A model generated the notes under the pieces. It worked only from the letters and a program-made list of their open reading frames with translations. It did no database searches and was not told the origin of the DNA. From Rusavskia elegans (lineage: Eukaryota; Ascomycota; Lecanoromycetes; Teloschistales; Teloschistaceae), in contig SAUG01000099.1 in assembly GCA_011316305.1 (NCBI GenBank), forward strand, positions 22,354-86,353: a stretch of DNA of 64,000 nt, read 5' to 3'. Position 1 is the first letter of the stretch. Every line of letters begins with the position of its first letter. This document shows positions 36,565-48,077 of the stretch, one piece after another. The position numbers and the translations under genes are program-made.

Positions 36565-36896
36565 TCAATATAATTTCAAATAGAAATTTTTTAGAAAGAA
36601 AATATTATAAATCAATAAAATTAAAAAAGTTAAAATTTTTATTAAATAGAATATTTTTTTATATCGTCGTTAATATATCGAAACTATATCGTTTCGAATT
36701 TATTTATTTACTATTTATAACTTTTGGATATCCGCGTTATATTCGAATTCGATTAAATTTATTAAAATTTTTAATTTTATAATATTGATAATTACGATAT
36801 ATATAAATATATATGTATATATATATATATATAATATAATAAAGTATATAATATTAATATTATTTTATTTATTTTACGATATTATAATAAAATAAT

Positions 36897-37130
36897 TAGA
36901 CTGGCCGTCGAATCGAATTTCGAATTCGAATTAGCTAATCCGACCCGATCCGAATCGGGTTAAACTAAAATATAATCCGATTCGATCGGATTTCGGATTC
37001 TAAATTATAATTTAATCAAATCTACTAAAACCGTTAAACTCTAATATAAAAATATAAAGCTGGTATAACTTTTATACGAATTTACTAAAATAATTCTAAT
37101 TAATTAACTACGTTAGCAGGAAAGATTTTA
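36897..37130. mobile_element. hAT-derived element fragment
   Basis: It starts with tagactggccgtcgaatcg, the reversed right end of the hAT family, and continues with its subterminal cccgatccgaatcggg and aattaattaactacg blocks. The other terminus was not found, so it looks truncated. Confidence 0.5.
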
Positions 37131-37389
37131 ATTTAAAAAAATATATTATTTAAATATATTGTCTTTATTAAAGTTTCAAAATAATAATTAAAAAATAAAA
37201 TTTGTTTTTGATTTATATATAAAAATATATAATTAATAGTTTAATTTTATAGATATAAAAAATGAAATAAATTGATATAATAAAATATTAAATCGATATC
37301 GTTAATAAATATAATAATAAATTATAAACGGGTTATATAATTTCTAGAAATATAATTAAAACGCGTAAAAATCAAATTTATCGTCTATT

Positions 37390-38305
37390 TTCGAGATAAA
37401 TAGCTGTTTATAAACAATACGTTAATAATTTATCAATATTCGATTGGCTAAAAATTCGTTGTTCGCGAAAATTCCTCGAAGACGTTTCTTTAATAGTTAG
37501 TTTAAACGAATAAAAAATTCGTTTACTGTATTACGTAATCAGGATTTATATATAAATTTTAAATTTAATTAGAATAAAATTATATTAGTAATTACAAATC
37601 TACTAGCAATTAATTAACTAGTAGATATCTCGTTAATAATAAATTGAATTTCTAATATCTATTTAATATCTAGTTAACAGCGAATTTATCTAAAAATTTT
37701 AATAATAAAATAGACCTAAAATATAAACGAACTTATAGATTACGTGATATTCTAGTCTAATTCGTAGATTTTAGTACTCTAGGTATTCTATAGAAGGCGT
37801 AATAATCGGATAAAAATTTTTAAAAAAGAGATTTTTACGGGATTCGAACTCTGAACTGCTTAGTAATCAGAATTTTACTAGGTAAAGTTCAAAGAGTCAC
37901 GTAATATAGAATTAATCTAACTATCTAATCTAAATTAATACTATTAATTAATTTATTATACGATTATCGATTATTTAAATATAGTTTTCTAGAAAATTAA
38001 TATTCGATTTTCTAATTCACTTTAACTTTTAGTTAATTTCTAACTAATATCGATTAGATATCTATATAACTCGTTATTTTTATCGATTGGCTCATTTTTT
38101 ATATTAATAAATAGTTTAAATAAATCTATTATTAGATAAAACGGCGATTTTTTATAAAATTTCTAGTAAAATTAAACTTTCGATTAATTTAAAATCGATA
38201 TATTATTTTTATTAACTATATTTTAATAGATTATAATTTAATTTATCGTTTTATATAATTTTATATCGACGTTTTATTTCAAAAACGGATATTTGTTTCT
38301 AAAAT
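37390..38305. repeat. Dispersed repeat 'Q', copy 2
   Basis: Direct-repeat partner of 5,360-6,230, collinear over about 0.9 kb. The tRNA T-arm-like motif (minus strand agagttcgaatccc) lies at about 37,845. It is more strongly RIP-mutated than copy 1. It is the last repeat before composition switches to gene-type DNA at about 38,430. Confidence 0.55.
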
Positions 38306-38429
38306 AGTTACTATAATTTTATTAGTTTATCGAATTTCGATTTTTTTCTATTTTGTTCTTTTTTTTATTACTAGACTATAAGCCTATAACCTAGTTTTTC
38401 TAGGGTATAAATTTGTTCTATAATATATC

Positions 38430-38761
38430 TTTCGTCTGGTCTACAATCGTGTACTGCCCTAAGAACACCACCGCCTTCACAAATCGACTGTAGGTCCCCC
38501 GCCCTTAGCCGAAGCTTCAGGGTTTTAAATACGACTGTATACAGCCCTTGAACAAATTCTTACCGCAAGTCCATACCTTAGATGAATCCAGAATATTCCA
38601 ATTAAATCCCTCCTCGCTCAATGCCCTCCAGCCCCCAACATCCTCCCCTTTCCCTCTCCCCTACTGACCTAACCTCGCATTGACACCTCATCACTGCACA
38701 CGCGGTCTCTCGGTCCATCATCCCCATCCCCGTCAATCACATACATACATACATACATACA

Positions 38762-38792
<31 letters not shown>

Positions 38793-39642
38793 CCCACGAA
38801 CCAAGCTTACGGTAGTTTCCTTCTTACGCACGCGCGGTCTCTCGGTCATAAATCCGTCATCCGTCATTCTGTCATCTCGATTGCGTACATTACATACATA
38901 TTCCCACAAACCAAAGCCATGGTAGCGAGACAGAGGAACCAGGGGGGCACTGGTGAGACATTGACATGTGGCCAGGATGCATGGATGACGATGTGAACCA
39001 AGTACCGAGACATTATTATCAAGTAGGTACGTACTGTCGCATGGATCTAAGACATACCGTCAGATGCGGACCCAAAAAAGAACCGAGACATCCTTCGACT
39101 GCCGCCTCGGGAGAGTTGTAAAAACGAGGTTACGGATGGGGAAATGAAGTAAGGAGTCGATCCAAATGTGGACGGTAGGTAGGTAGCCATCGATTCTTTT
39201 CAGATGTTTCTATATAGCGCGGCGCATATAGCTGCATATTCCTATAGTACAGTCGTGCAGGATTCAATACAAGATTCTCTCGACTTTCGACAGCGGCCCA
39301 CCCGCAGGTACCGGGGGGATGATTATATCCAAGCTGCTGACAGTTGCCACTGTTAAAGGAAAGGGCTGGGGGGAATAGTGGGTTTGCCAAACCAAATCGA
39401 ACAGTCTTGTATCTAGAACAAACGCTTACAGCAACGCTGAAACACTAAGGTACAAATGCTTGAAGCAGCAACATCGCATCTTCGATGGAATTAGTATTAC
39501 AAGCAAGACGATAGCGTCTGCTGAACAGTCTCCAGGATTGCAGGATATGGGTTCGGGCGTGGGGTTCAATCGTAATCAAGCCATGACTCGTGAAAACTAT
39601 TTCCCCTCGGTGGGTTGGATCTTGAAGCAAAGGTCTGCATTA
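38430..39642. other. Compartment boundary and intergenic DNA
   Basis: Base composition changes within a few tens of bases near 38,430, from RIP-type AT-rich to balanced DNA with normal CA/TG. The segment holds a CATA microsatellite and a repeated motif cgcggtctctcggtc (about 38,701 and 38,840). It probably also includes the 3' UTR of the homeodomain gene. Short open frames here show no family features. No gene called. Confidence 0.6.
38740..38792 (+). repeat. (CATA)n microsatellite, about 13 units
   Basis: Perfect tetranucleotide run just inside the gene-rich compartment. It is unmutated although full of CA steps, so RIP did not reach it. Confidence 0.95.
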
Positions 39643-41839
39643 TCACACAGAGTGGGGATCTGTGGTACCCGCGACCTTGCCAGAGGTGCCCTCGGCATTG
39701 GAAAAATCCTTGGGTGTGGTGTGGTTGAACGTATAGGTCTTCCGACTCTGAGGAAGCCCTTCCGGTGCTGGGATAACTTGCACCTGGATTTCAATCTCTT
39801 TCTGAGGCGGTGAGCTTCCGACAAATGGTGGCTGGTAGAAAACCATTTGCTGGTAAGCGTGGTGTTGGCTAGGTAGAGCTTGAAGGTCAAGAGAGCCATA
39901 ATTAGGGATCAAAGGAGGTCGCATGATTTGTTGCGCAGGCTCTTCATGATATCCATGAAGAGAGACCGAAGACGGCGCTTGCCAGTTGACGTGGCTGAAC
40001 TGTGTTGGTGGCACAGGAGGCGAGTCAAAGAAGGTGGTTTGCTGCGGTGGCGCTGATTGAGGGGGCCAGTGAAAGAATTGGGGGACGACCTGGGCGAAGG
40101 ATGGCTGAATCAAGCTTTCATGGGGGGTGATCGGTGGTGAGGTGATGTGAGCTTCTGCATCAAAGGCCGTTGGGGTTGCATTGTCCTCATCATGAGCCCA
40201 ATGACCTGTCCAGGCCTGATTCTGCTGATCCATTTTCACGGGCGAAAGTGGAGTCAATGGAGTAATGTTCTGACTGGACGTGTGTGCGATGCGTGTATGG
40301 TGGTTGAGAAAGTCGTTGCTACTTAGAGAATGAAAGTTTCTTGGCGACATTGGAGTTGCGCCTGCTCCAGGCTTTTGAATGCGTCCGTTGCCAGCATTGA
40401 GTCCGTTACCGGTTGATTTGATACGACGCACGGAAGCCGTTTTCCCAAGGCCAAGCGATGGCATTCTTGCGGTAGGCGAAACGGTCATCGGTCCATATGA
40501 GACGCTTCGTTGAGCTTCTGGTCGCAAGGCAGCTGGTCTGGGACGCTTCCTCCTAGACGCAATATCAAGTCGAGGAACGTTGGAATCGCGTATCGCCGGG
40601 TCGGACTGTAGCTCCGAGTGCATCATGGAGGCATCAATATGTAATTGAGGCGGGGCTGGTGGAGTACCGTCCGGCGTATGTGAGGCAGACAATGCTGGGA
40701 CTTCAGTAGGCTCGTTGGAGAATCCCATGCTGGATTGTGATTGCTGCAATTGGATGGTGTTGAGTTCGCTGGCCAAGTCCGTAGCGAGTGATTGTCTACG
40801 ATCGAAAAGTCCTTGAGGAGGGAACGGTAAGGGAGACGTTCTCGGTGGTGGAGTCATGAGACCGGCCTGCTCGCCATCGGAGGATGAGGTGGTGGCAAAT
40901 GTCTGACAAGAAGGATTGCCCATATGGTAGCCTTCCGGGGAGCTCTGGTACATGGCCTGTGAAAAGGCGGTTTGAGACGCGTGAAGGGCCGCGAGACCCT
41001 CATCAGGAAACTGTGGTCCCATCTGACCTTCAGTCGCCCAGTCTTGGAGACTCCAGTCCGGCGCTTGAGAGACGGACATCTTGGCCATAGCCAAACTGTT
41101 CCCGTCTTGTGCGCACAGAGATCGTGGTATATTAGCAATGGGAGAAACGTCGCTACTGGCACCTGCAGAATCCAAATAATCCTGGAACATGTCGAGCTCC
41201 GAATGGAAATTAGCTGTCGGACCGGGCGTGCCATCCGATCTGGGGATACTGATGTAATCAATCGCAGGCGGATGGAATGCTGGTGGTGAGCTTTGAGGCG
41301 AGACATCCAACCCATCGTTGGTGTAGTCATGGAAGACCATATCCGTGGTGGACCAGAGGGCCGACGGATCATTCGGAAGCACGTCGAATCTCCGTTCCTG
41401 CGGCCTCTGATGCCTTGCCTTCGCACGACGGTTTTGGTACCAATTCTATCGGACGATCAGCGTACTCTGGAGTGTAGGAATCAGTGTGACGTACATTGAC
41501 ACGTTGTAAAGAAAGGCCAATGCGTGTGGCCAAGTGCTTCTTGAAGTCAGTCCCAGGCTTGGGCTTGCTCTTGAAGTTCTCCTCCAGCACGGCGATTTGT
41601 TCCTGAGTAAGCCTTGGCCTTATCGAGGTGTCCTCGGCTTCAGCGGCCTCTTCCAGGGACGGTATGACAGGTCGGTGGATTGGATGGGTGGATATGACAT
41701 TCGGGGCTTGCATGTGTTCTGGGGCGGGTCCATAGCTGTCCTCGTTGAAGGCCAAGGGCGGAGGCTGGAAGTGCTGCTGCTGATACATATCCAGTGCCGG
41801 TTCTTCGTGCTGGGCGAAGAATTGGTGTGAGTAATCCAT
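39643..41839 (-). CDS. Homeodomain transcription factor, two exons
   Basis: Predicted DNA-binding nuclear regulator of 715 aa. Exon 1 is 41,839-41,495 and exon 2 is 41,445-39,643. The 49-nt intron (GTACGT...GATAG) lies inside the homeodomain. Joining gives ...SLQRVN-NWYQNRRAKARHQ, the recognition helix with W-x-x-N-R-R-A-K; without splicing this helix is lost. The homeodomain spans about residues 72-130, near the N-terminus, beginning RPRLTQEQIAVLEENF. The long C-terminal part is rich in Ser, Pro and Gln with many SP/TP sites and looks disordered, as in fungal developmental homeobox proteins. A short basic stretch SRRKRPRP may be a nuclear localisation signal. The 2.9-kb upstream gap may hold complex control. 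The target genes are unknown. Confidence 0.88.
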
Positions 41840-44758
41840 CTCACGGCCAGTGTGGTGAATAGAGTACAGCAGGATGACTAGATAAAAGGGAAGATTTGGC
41901 TTGGTCGCCAGAGGTACACTCCTGCGTACTCAGGCACTCGACTTCATGGACGCAACAACGATTGCCAATTCCGTCGAGGATTCCTTATAGACGGGACTCG
42001 ATCGGGAGGGAAGCGGGTATGGAGGCTGGTGTAAGCACAATGAGTGACGATTGAGCAGGAAAGACTCGGGGTTACTGGTGGTGGTAAAGATCGTTGGGGG
42101 TGACGGAGCTGTAGCACAGTGCGAAGGGGTCGGAAGTCGAAGGGGTCGGGGGGAGGTGAAGGTGTGAAGTAGGATGGAAGATGGGCGGCTCTGAACTATC
42201 CGCCCACCATCTTGACAGCTCGCGAAGAAGCAGAGGAGGCAGTCCCGTAGCTGTGGGTCGGTTGCGTGCATCCAGAGCGACCCAGGGGAGTGGAAGCCTG
42301 CACCGAGGAAAGGCGACTAATGCAGTGCATGAGGTAGCTAGAGAGACGGGGATGCAGCGAGAAGCCATTTTAACTTTCTGCTGGCAGCACAGATGCTAGC
42401 GAAGAAGCGACCTAGCCTTCCGACTTTGGGAATGGAGAATTGGAGATTCAGGGCCCAAGTGGAAGGACGATGATGATGTGCGTGGCATTGAATGCTGGTC
42501 GTTGGACGTTAAAGTCGACGGCGAGACGCCCCAAAGTTAGAGGAGAAGTCGGTGGTCTCGGGTGGTGGTGGTGGTGCTGCTGCTGCTGGGATGAGCGTGG
42601 CTGCCATATGTCGTACTCGTCCACCGTACTCCGTACCACCAACCTCGAATAGTAATTACAATAATTAATTAACAATGCCTCCAATGGTCTTCTCTGCCAC
42701 CACTCCGTACCTCGAGTAGCGTCATGATTGCTACCGTGGAAGGCATCTGACCGCTCCTTGTCCCGCAATCTCCACGAGAACCTTGTTCCATATCGACCCT
42801 GAGCCCTCCTTCGTATTCCATTTATTTAACCACGACTCATCTGAACCACGAGACACGCTGCTCTCCAATTTGCCATCCCATCGCCAGTCCGTCGTTTGAG
42901 CCCGCTGTCACACCTTGGTAGCGTCAGCATAATGCAATTCTCTAGAGCCGTCAACGTCACGCTTCCAATGCCACCACCAGTGCCACTGCCGATGTGGACT
43001 CCACCAGACCACCACTGCGGACGGGTGATCTTCGCCGATGATTCATCTGCGAGTGGGTATTTTGGTTATCCGTCAGGCACAACGCCCCCACCAGGTACAC
43101 GTACCGCGACTGGGGATACCACTCGATTGTCCAAGGACCAGCCAGCCTCACCACGCTCTGATCTGGCCCTGGATTCCTGGCGTCACCAGGATCCAGATGA
43201 CCCCTGCGCGAGAATACTAGCCACAGACTTGTCATGCACTGACACTTGGCCTCACGTATCATTGGGCCTTTGGTCATAGTGCATCGACACTCGGAATAAA
43301 GGATCTACTGATGCGCCCAGGGGGGGTATCTAATTACGGACACGACATGCATCTGCACAGGTCCCTGTGGGGGACCTGGATTGCTTGAACAACGGGCGAC
43401 AGGGGTGGATTTGATAAGCTGTCACCAGGAGACCGATGTCAGTCGAGTCTAGCACGCATGCATTGACTCGAACCAGTCCTGCCGCGGCGTCGCGTGGTCA
43501 CTGGGCCGTTGGAGATTGCCCTCCGCAAAGCCAAACACTGTGGCGAGTACTATGCGAGGAACTTGGCACGCTGTCCCGAGTCGATGATGACCATGTCGCA
43601 GACTCAAGCAGAGTTCTCGGCACTTACTCACTCACTCAGCTCATCAGTAGCAGCCATCCCCTCATTACGAGGGTTACAACCTAGGTCTTTTCGCTTGCTG
43701 CCCCGCTGAGCGAGAGCCGAGACACACAGCTTCCTTGTATACTCTAGCAGCAGTAGGTGCATAGCACATCGGAAGGCTGCCTTGCTTTTGCCTTCTTTTT
43801 CTGCCATGAGCCAGCCACTGGGTTTATCGAGGCCTCGAGTCACCGCACTGCACTTTCGGAACCCCATCTGCCTCTGGGGCTTGAAAGGAAATGATTATCC
43901 ATGCGAAGCTGATTAACCTCTGCCATGAACCGACGGCGTCGGGGAAAACTCCGTCGGATCGTGCGGGACCGAAACCAACCCGTGTTGAAGGATCGACGGG
44001 CAAAGTGCCGCGACAGATTTCAAATCGACGTTGGGAGAAGTTATCTTTCTCGAATGCCGTGGCGTGGATACCGTTAATTCGGTATGTGTCAAGCGCAGAG
44101 TCCGGTGTGCAGAACGGCGCGCTGGCCACCATCACCTGGCATGTTGATGATCCTAGAGGCCCTGCATGGCCTTCATTCAGCTCCCCACCGGTACGCCACA
44201 CTTGCCCCTTGCACCGCACCTTTTTGTCCGGTAATCCTGTTCTAAGCGACCACTGTGGGACACGAGAGATCTGGGGAAACACGAGATCCCTGAACTACCA
44301 ATGATCATATGTCATCCGTGCTGTGTCGCATGAATGGAGCAAGTCGCACGAGCAGAGGGCGAGTGGGCGGCCAGACGAGAAGACTCCTTGAAATAGCTTC
44401 ACGTCACTTTCACAATGCTCGTCGATCTGGTCCGATGTGGTAACCTCAGAGCAGATCCGCCCTCGATCGAGATGAACTCTAATGCTGAGGGGCCGTAAGA
44501 GGCAATCCTAGTTTAGCGGCTAAGCTGGATTCGTATAAACCCCTGTCGCAACTAGGATTATGGCAAGGACAGGGCATCTGTTTCTTGCCGCTCCATGTTC
44601 TAGATCATTTCGAGATGATCTTGATGCCCCCAACCGGCCGTAGGGATCTCTTCGTCCATAGACATCGTCCCCATCTCCATTGCAATCCTGAGACGTCGCT
44701 CACCGTCGCTGGTTTCAACTAGGAGTCGTCGACCACTGGATCGAAGTGAAACTCACCA
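41840..44758. other. Long intergenic region (2.9 kb) upstream of the homeodomain gene
   Basis: Balanced composition, the largest gap in the gene-rich part. It holds a triplet run (ggtggtggtggtggtgctgctgctgctg, about 42,560-42,588) and several open frames of 60-150 codons on both strands. None has a recognisable domain, splice-consistent extension or conserved look. Its size suggests promoter and 5' UTR of the regulator, possibly with short upstream ORFs or an unrecognised non-coding RNA. No tRNA found. Confidence 0.45.
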
Positions 44759-45634
44759 CTAGCGTTGCAGCGCATGACGGATCTCTATCTGGATCTGCCC
44801 GTGTACGCCCACAACTTTACTCAATAGGGTGACACTTCGAAGATCTTGGACGATCCAGTCGGCCCCTGATTGTCGAATCTGTTCGATGCTGTGGGTGGTC
44901 GCCAAACCAATGACCTGGCAACCTGCAGCTTTGCCAGCCAAAATTCCAGCAGGACTGTCCTCAATCACCAGCACCGCTGCCCGCGATCCCTCGGCGGTCA
45001 GACCTAGCCGATCTATGCCGAGTCGGTAGCAATCAGGTGCAGGCTTCCCAGCAGGTACATCTTCCGCGACGACCAGATTGTGGGGATGAGAAAGTCTCAT
45101 CACGTCAAGCCAACCTGTGACCAGCGGACGGGTACCTGACGTAACAATGGCCCACCGGGCATTGATGTGTTCCAATGATGCTAGCAAGCTGCGCGCACCC
45201 GGGATCTCAACAGCATCCGCCCCGTACTCTTTCGGTATCAGACCCTCGATGTGACTGACGTCTACTCACAGCTCAGCAATGCGGGGCGTACATATCAAGA
45301 GGCAGCGCTTGTACTGACAGTCCCAATTAGCTTTGCCCTGGTCATAGAGAGCAAGCGTATCGATCGATCTTCTACCGTGAGAGGTTTCCAGGATCACCGA
45401 TGGGTCAACGCCAAGTTCTTTTCCTATCCTATCAATCTTCAGCATGTGCCTTGAGACAATAATGTACAAGACAGCGCCATTCGTGACTGGAGCTACTCAC
45501 TTATGCCAATGCTTGATGATGGCGTCGGTTGAGTTGACTATCGTTCCATCCATATCGAAAAGAATGCCATTGAATGTGAGGGTTTCTGCTGGGCCTGTGA
45601 AAGGTCCTTCGGACTCGGCGTCCAGATCAGCCAT
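44759..45634 (-). CDS. HAD-family glycerol-phosphate phosphatase (Gpp-like), three exons
   Basis: Predicted to dephosphorylate glycerol 3-phosphate (or a related sugar phosphate such as 2-deoxyglucose 6-phosphate) in the cytosol, supplying glycerol for osmotic balance. Exons 45,634-45,501, 45,428-45,319 and 45,261-44,759 give 248 aa, close to yeast Gpp1 (250). HAD motifs are FDMDGT (nucleophile Asp27 and Asp29), VTSGT, the Lys in GKPAP and VIEDSPAG. Joining the exons yields ...KHWHK-IGKELGVDP... and ...KANWDY-VSHIEGLIPKEYG..., both conserved in fungal relatives, which fixes the introns (GTGAGT...GATAG and GTCAGT...GTAG). It is divergent from NUG1, with 432 bp between the start codons. Substrate choice within the family is an inference. 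Confidence 0.87.
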
Positions 45635-46066
45635 GGTGAGACTGCGTATAGATATGGACCACAGAGACAGGAACAAGGAAGCAAAGGAGTAGCCAGGAGC
45701 GAGATAGATTCAAGAAGTGCAAGTCATCCAGTGTGAAAGTCGATGAGTGAAAAGAAGAACCGAAGAGACATAACATGCGACTGCATATGCCTAGGATGCC
45801 TCTCTGGGGGGTGAAGAAATCGATTCTCCTCTGGATCTTAAAACATAATCGCCTGTCGTTCTTGTCATGACGAAAGAAATAGAAATAGAAGTAGGAATCC
45901 TCTTCGATCCCATTATTCAAAGATTAGGAGTCGCAGTCGCAAAGGAAGCTGGGATCCTTACTCCGTACAGTAGCGGTAATCCCCGTCTTGGCACGCACAG
46001 CGGATTTCGATACCTCGGCATGTAAAAGTTCGAATTTGCAAATCACGGCAACTCCAATTGGCGAAA
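45635..46066. promoter_or_regulatory. Divergent promoter between the phosphatase and NUG1
   Basis: 432 bp between two start codons facing away from each other. No ORF of note. No TATA element or factor site was recognised with confidence. Confidence 0.4.
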
Positions 46067-47817
46067 ATGGTCAACAAGCCTGGCAGTGTGTACCGTGATA
46101 ATCCCGTCCTCGACTGGAGTGTAGCCTGACGTCTTCACAGAGCCAAAGTCAAAACGGACGCCAGTCCGCCTACGGCACAAGATAGAAAAAGCAAGCGCAG
46201 CAAAGCAGCGGAAGACACGAAAGCTCGCAAAGAAGGTGATTGTTGTTGCTCTTCCCATCCTTAACGTCCAGCTCACAGTCCCAGAATCCGGAATGGAGGA
46301 GTCGGCTGAAGAAGGATCCTGGCATACCCAATCTCTTTCCTTATAAGGACAAGATCTTGCAGCAGATCGAGGAGAAGCAGCGCCTGAAGGAGGAAGAAGC
46401 TCTGAGGCGACGAGCAGAAGCAAAGTCTACAGGAGCGGTTTCAGCCGACACAAACTATGCTGTCGTTACCGAAAATGGGGAGAATGAAGAGGATCTGCTT
46501 GACGAAACCATGACGGACGAAGACGAGGCCGGCTCATCGAATCCCATGGCAGCTTTGCTTGCATCTGCAAAAGCTCAAGCCGCGGAGTATGAAAAGGAGG
46601 AATTGGAAGACGATGATGATGAAGATGACCCCATGGAAAATGTCAACACGGACCACGGCATCGGCCACGAAGCCTCCTCCCAACCCAATGACTCCTCCCG
46701 CCGTTCCTTCGACAAAGTCTACAAAACCATCCTCTCTTCCTCCGACATCGTTCTCTACGTCCTCGACGCTCGTGACCCGAACGGAACCCGCTCGCGAGGA
46801 ATAGAACGAGAAATCACCGCCGCAGACTCCGGCTCCAAACGTCTCATCCTCATCCTCAACAAAATTGACCTCGTCCCTCCCCCCATTTTAAGATCCTGGC
46901 TCACATACCTCCGCCGCTGCTTCCCCACCCTCCCCCTCCGCGCCAACACCCCAGCCTCCAAGGCCCGCACCTTCGACCACAAATCCCTGACCGTAAAAGG
47001 AACATCCGAAACCCTTCTCCGCGCCCTCAAATCTTACGCTCAAAGCAAACACCTCAAACGAAGCACCACCGTCGGAATAATCGGCTACCCAAACGTCGGC
47101 AAATCCTCCGTCATCAACGCCCTAACCTCATGCCTCGGCGGCAGCGGCGCCACCCGCTCCCACCACCAGTCGCAAGCCTGCCCCGTGGGGGCCGAAGCCG
47201 GCATCACGACCGCGCTGCGCGAAGTCAAACTCGACAACAAATTGAAACTGCTGGATTCGCCCGGTATTGTCTTCCCCGCCGCGCCTGCTGCTGCGAAATC
47301 TTCACCATCATCATCATCCACTGCCGAACGTCACAGCCGGTCAAAGAAAAACGATGATCAAGCGCGCTTGATCCTCTTAAACGCCATCCCACCCAAACAA
47401 ATCACCGATCCCATCCCCGCCGTCACACTCCTCCTCTCTCGTCTATCGGAATCCAAAGATCTGATGAATAACATGCTCAGCGTCTACGGCGTCCCTCCGC
47501 TCGTAGCGGGGCCCAATGGGGACGTGACGACGGATTTCCTTGTGCAGGTTGCGAGGAAGAGAGGGCGGTTGGGGAAAGGAGGGGTGCCGAATTTGGTGGC
47601 GGCTGCTATGACTGTCATTAGTGATTGGAGGGATGGGAGGATTCAGGGTTGGATGGAAGCGCCGCTGGGGGAGAAGGATGAGAGGGTTCGTGATGAGAAG
47701 ATGGTTGTGAGGGAGTGGGCGGAGGAGTTTAAGTTGGAGGGGTTGTGGGGTGCTGAGGGTGGTGCTGCCGGAGAGAAGGAGGTAGATGGGGAGCGTGATA
47801 ATGTTATGGAAGGTTGA
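46067..47817 (+). CDS. NUG1: Nucleolar/nuclear GTPase Nug1 (GNL3/nucleostemin family), three exons
   Basis: Circularly permuted GTPase needed for maturation and export of pre-60S ribosomal subunits. Exons 46,067-46,085 (19 nt), 46,141-46,235 and 46,285-47,817 give 548 aa. The two tiny 5' exons restore the conserved basic N-terminus (MVNKPGKPKSKRTPVRLRHK...KKNPEWRSRLKKDPGIPN), typical of the GN3L/Grn1 N-terminal domain. Permuted G motifs run in the order DARDP (199-203), G4 NKID (230-233), G1 GYPNVGKSS (305-313) and G3 DSPG (362-365). An acidic, coiled-coil-like stretch lies at about 60-160. A Ser-rich insert and a Glu/Gly-rich tail are lineage features. Convergent with DPB4 (260 bp between stops). 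High codon-end G/C bias suggests good expression. Confidence 0.93.
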
Positions 47818-48077
47818 GGGATTAAGGAGGTTGAAATACCCGGAGAAACCATGAGTTGCACATCATTCATCTTCGAGACCAGAAAGGAGGCTAAACAATC
47901 GATGAATTAATAGATGCTCCAAATCGCCTTTTATATGCCGCTGACGCAAGGCTCGAGACTTTTTGATACCGAATAATCAAAATGCAAACAGCCAAACTCC
48001 CCAGTAATGAAGAGTGAAATATCAGAGTTTTCCCCTTGGATCAAAGCACCAAACTCCATCGCCCCAAAATGCCATGC

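Noticed and set aside
1..38430. The AT-rich block as a centromere or mitochondrial insertion
   Set aside because: Contents are resolvable nested transposons with target duplications and RIP; nothing shows centromere function or mitochondrial genes.
39130..39899. Frames at 39,130-39,390 (-), 39,460-39,813 (+) and 39,597-39,899 (-)
   Set aside because: No domain; they overlap or abut the 3' end of the homeodomain gene in other frames.
42896..44304. Frames at 42,896-43,279, 43,891-44,304 and their antisense partners as genes
   Set aside because: No recognisable motif, no splice-consistent extension, both strands equally open; treated as intergenic.
46043..46423. Minus-strand frame over the NUG1 start
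   Set aside because: Shadow of the NUG1 5' exons, whose joined translation gives the conserved basic N-terminus.
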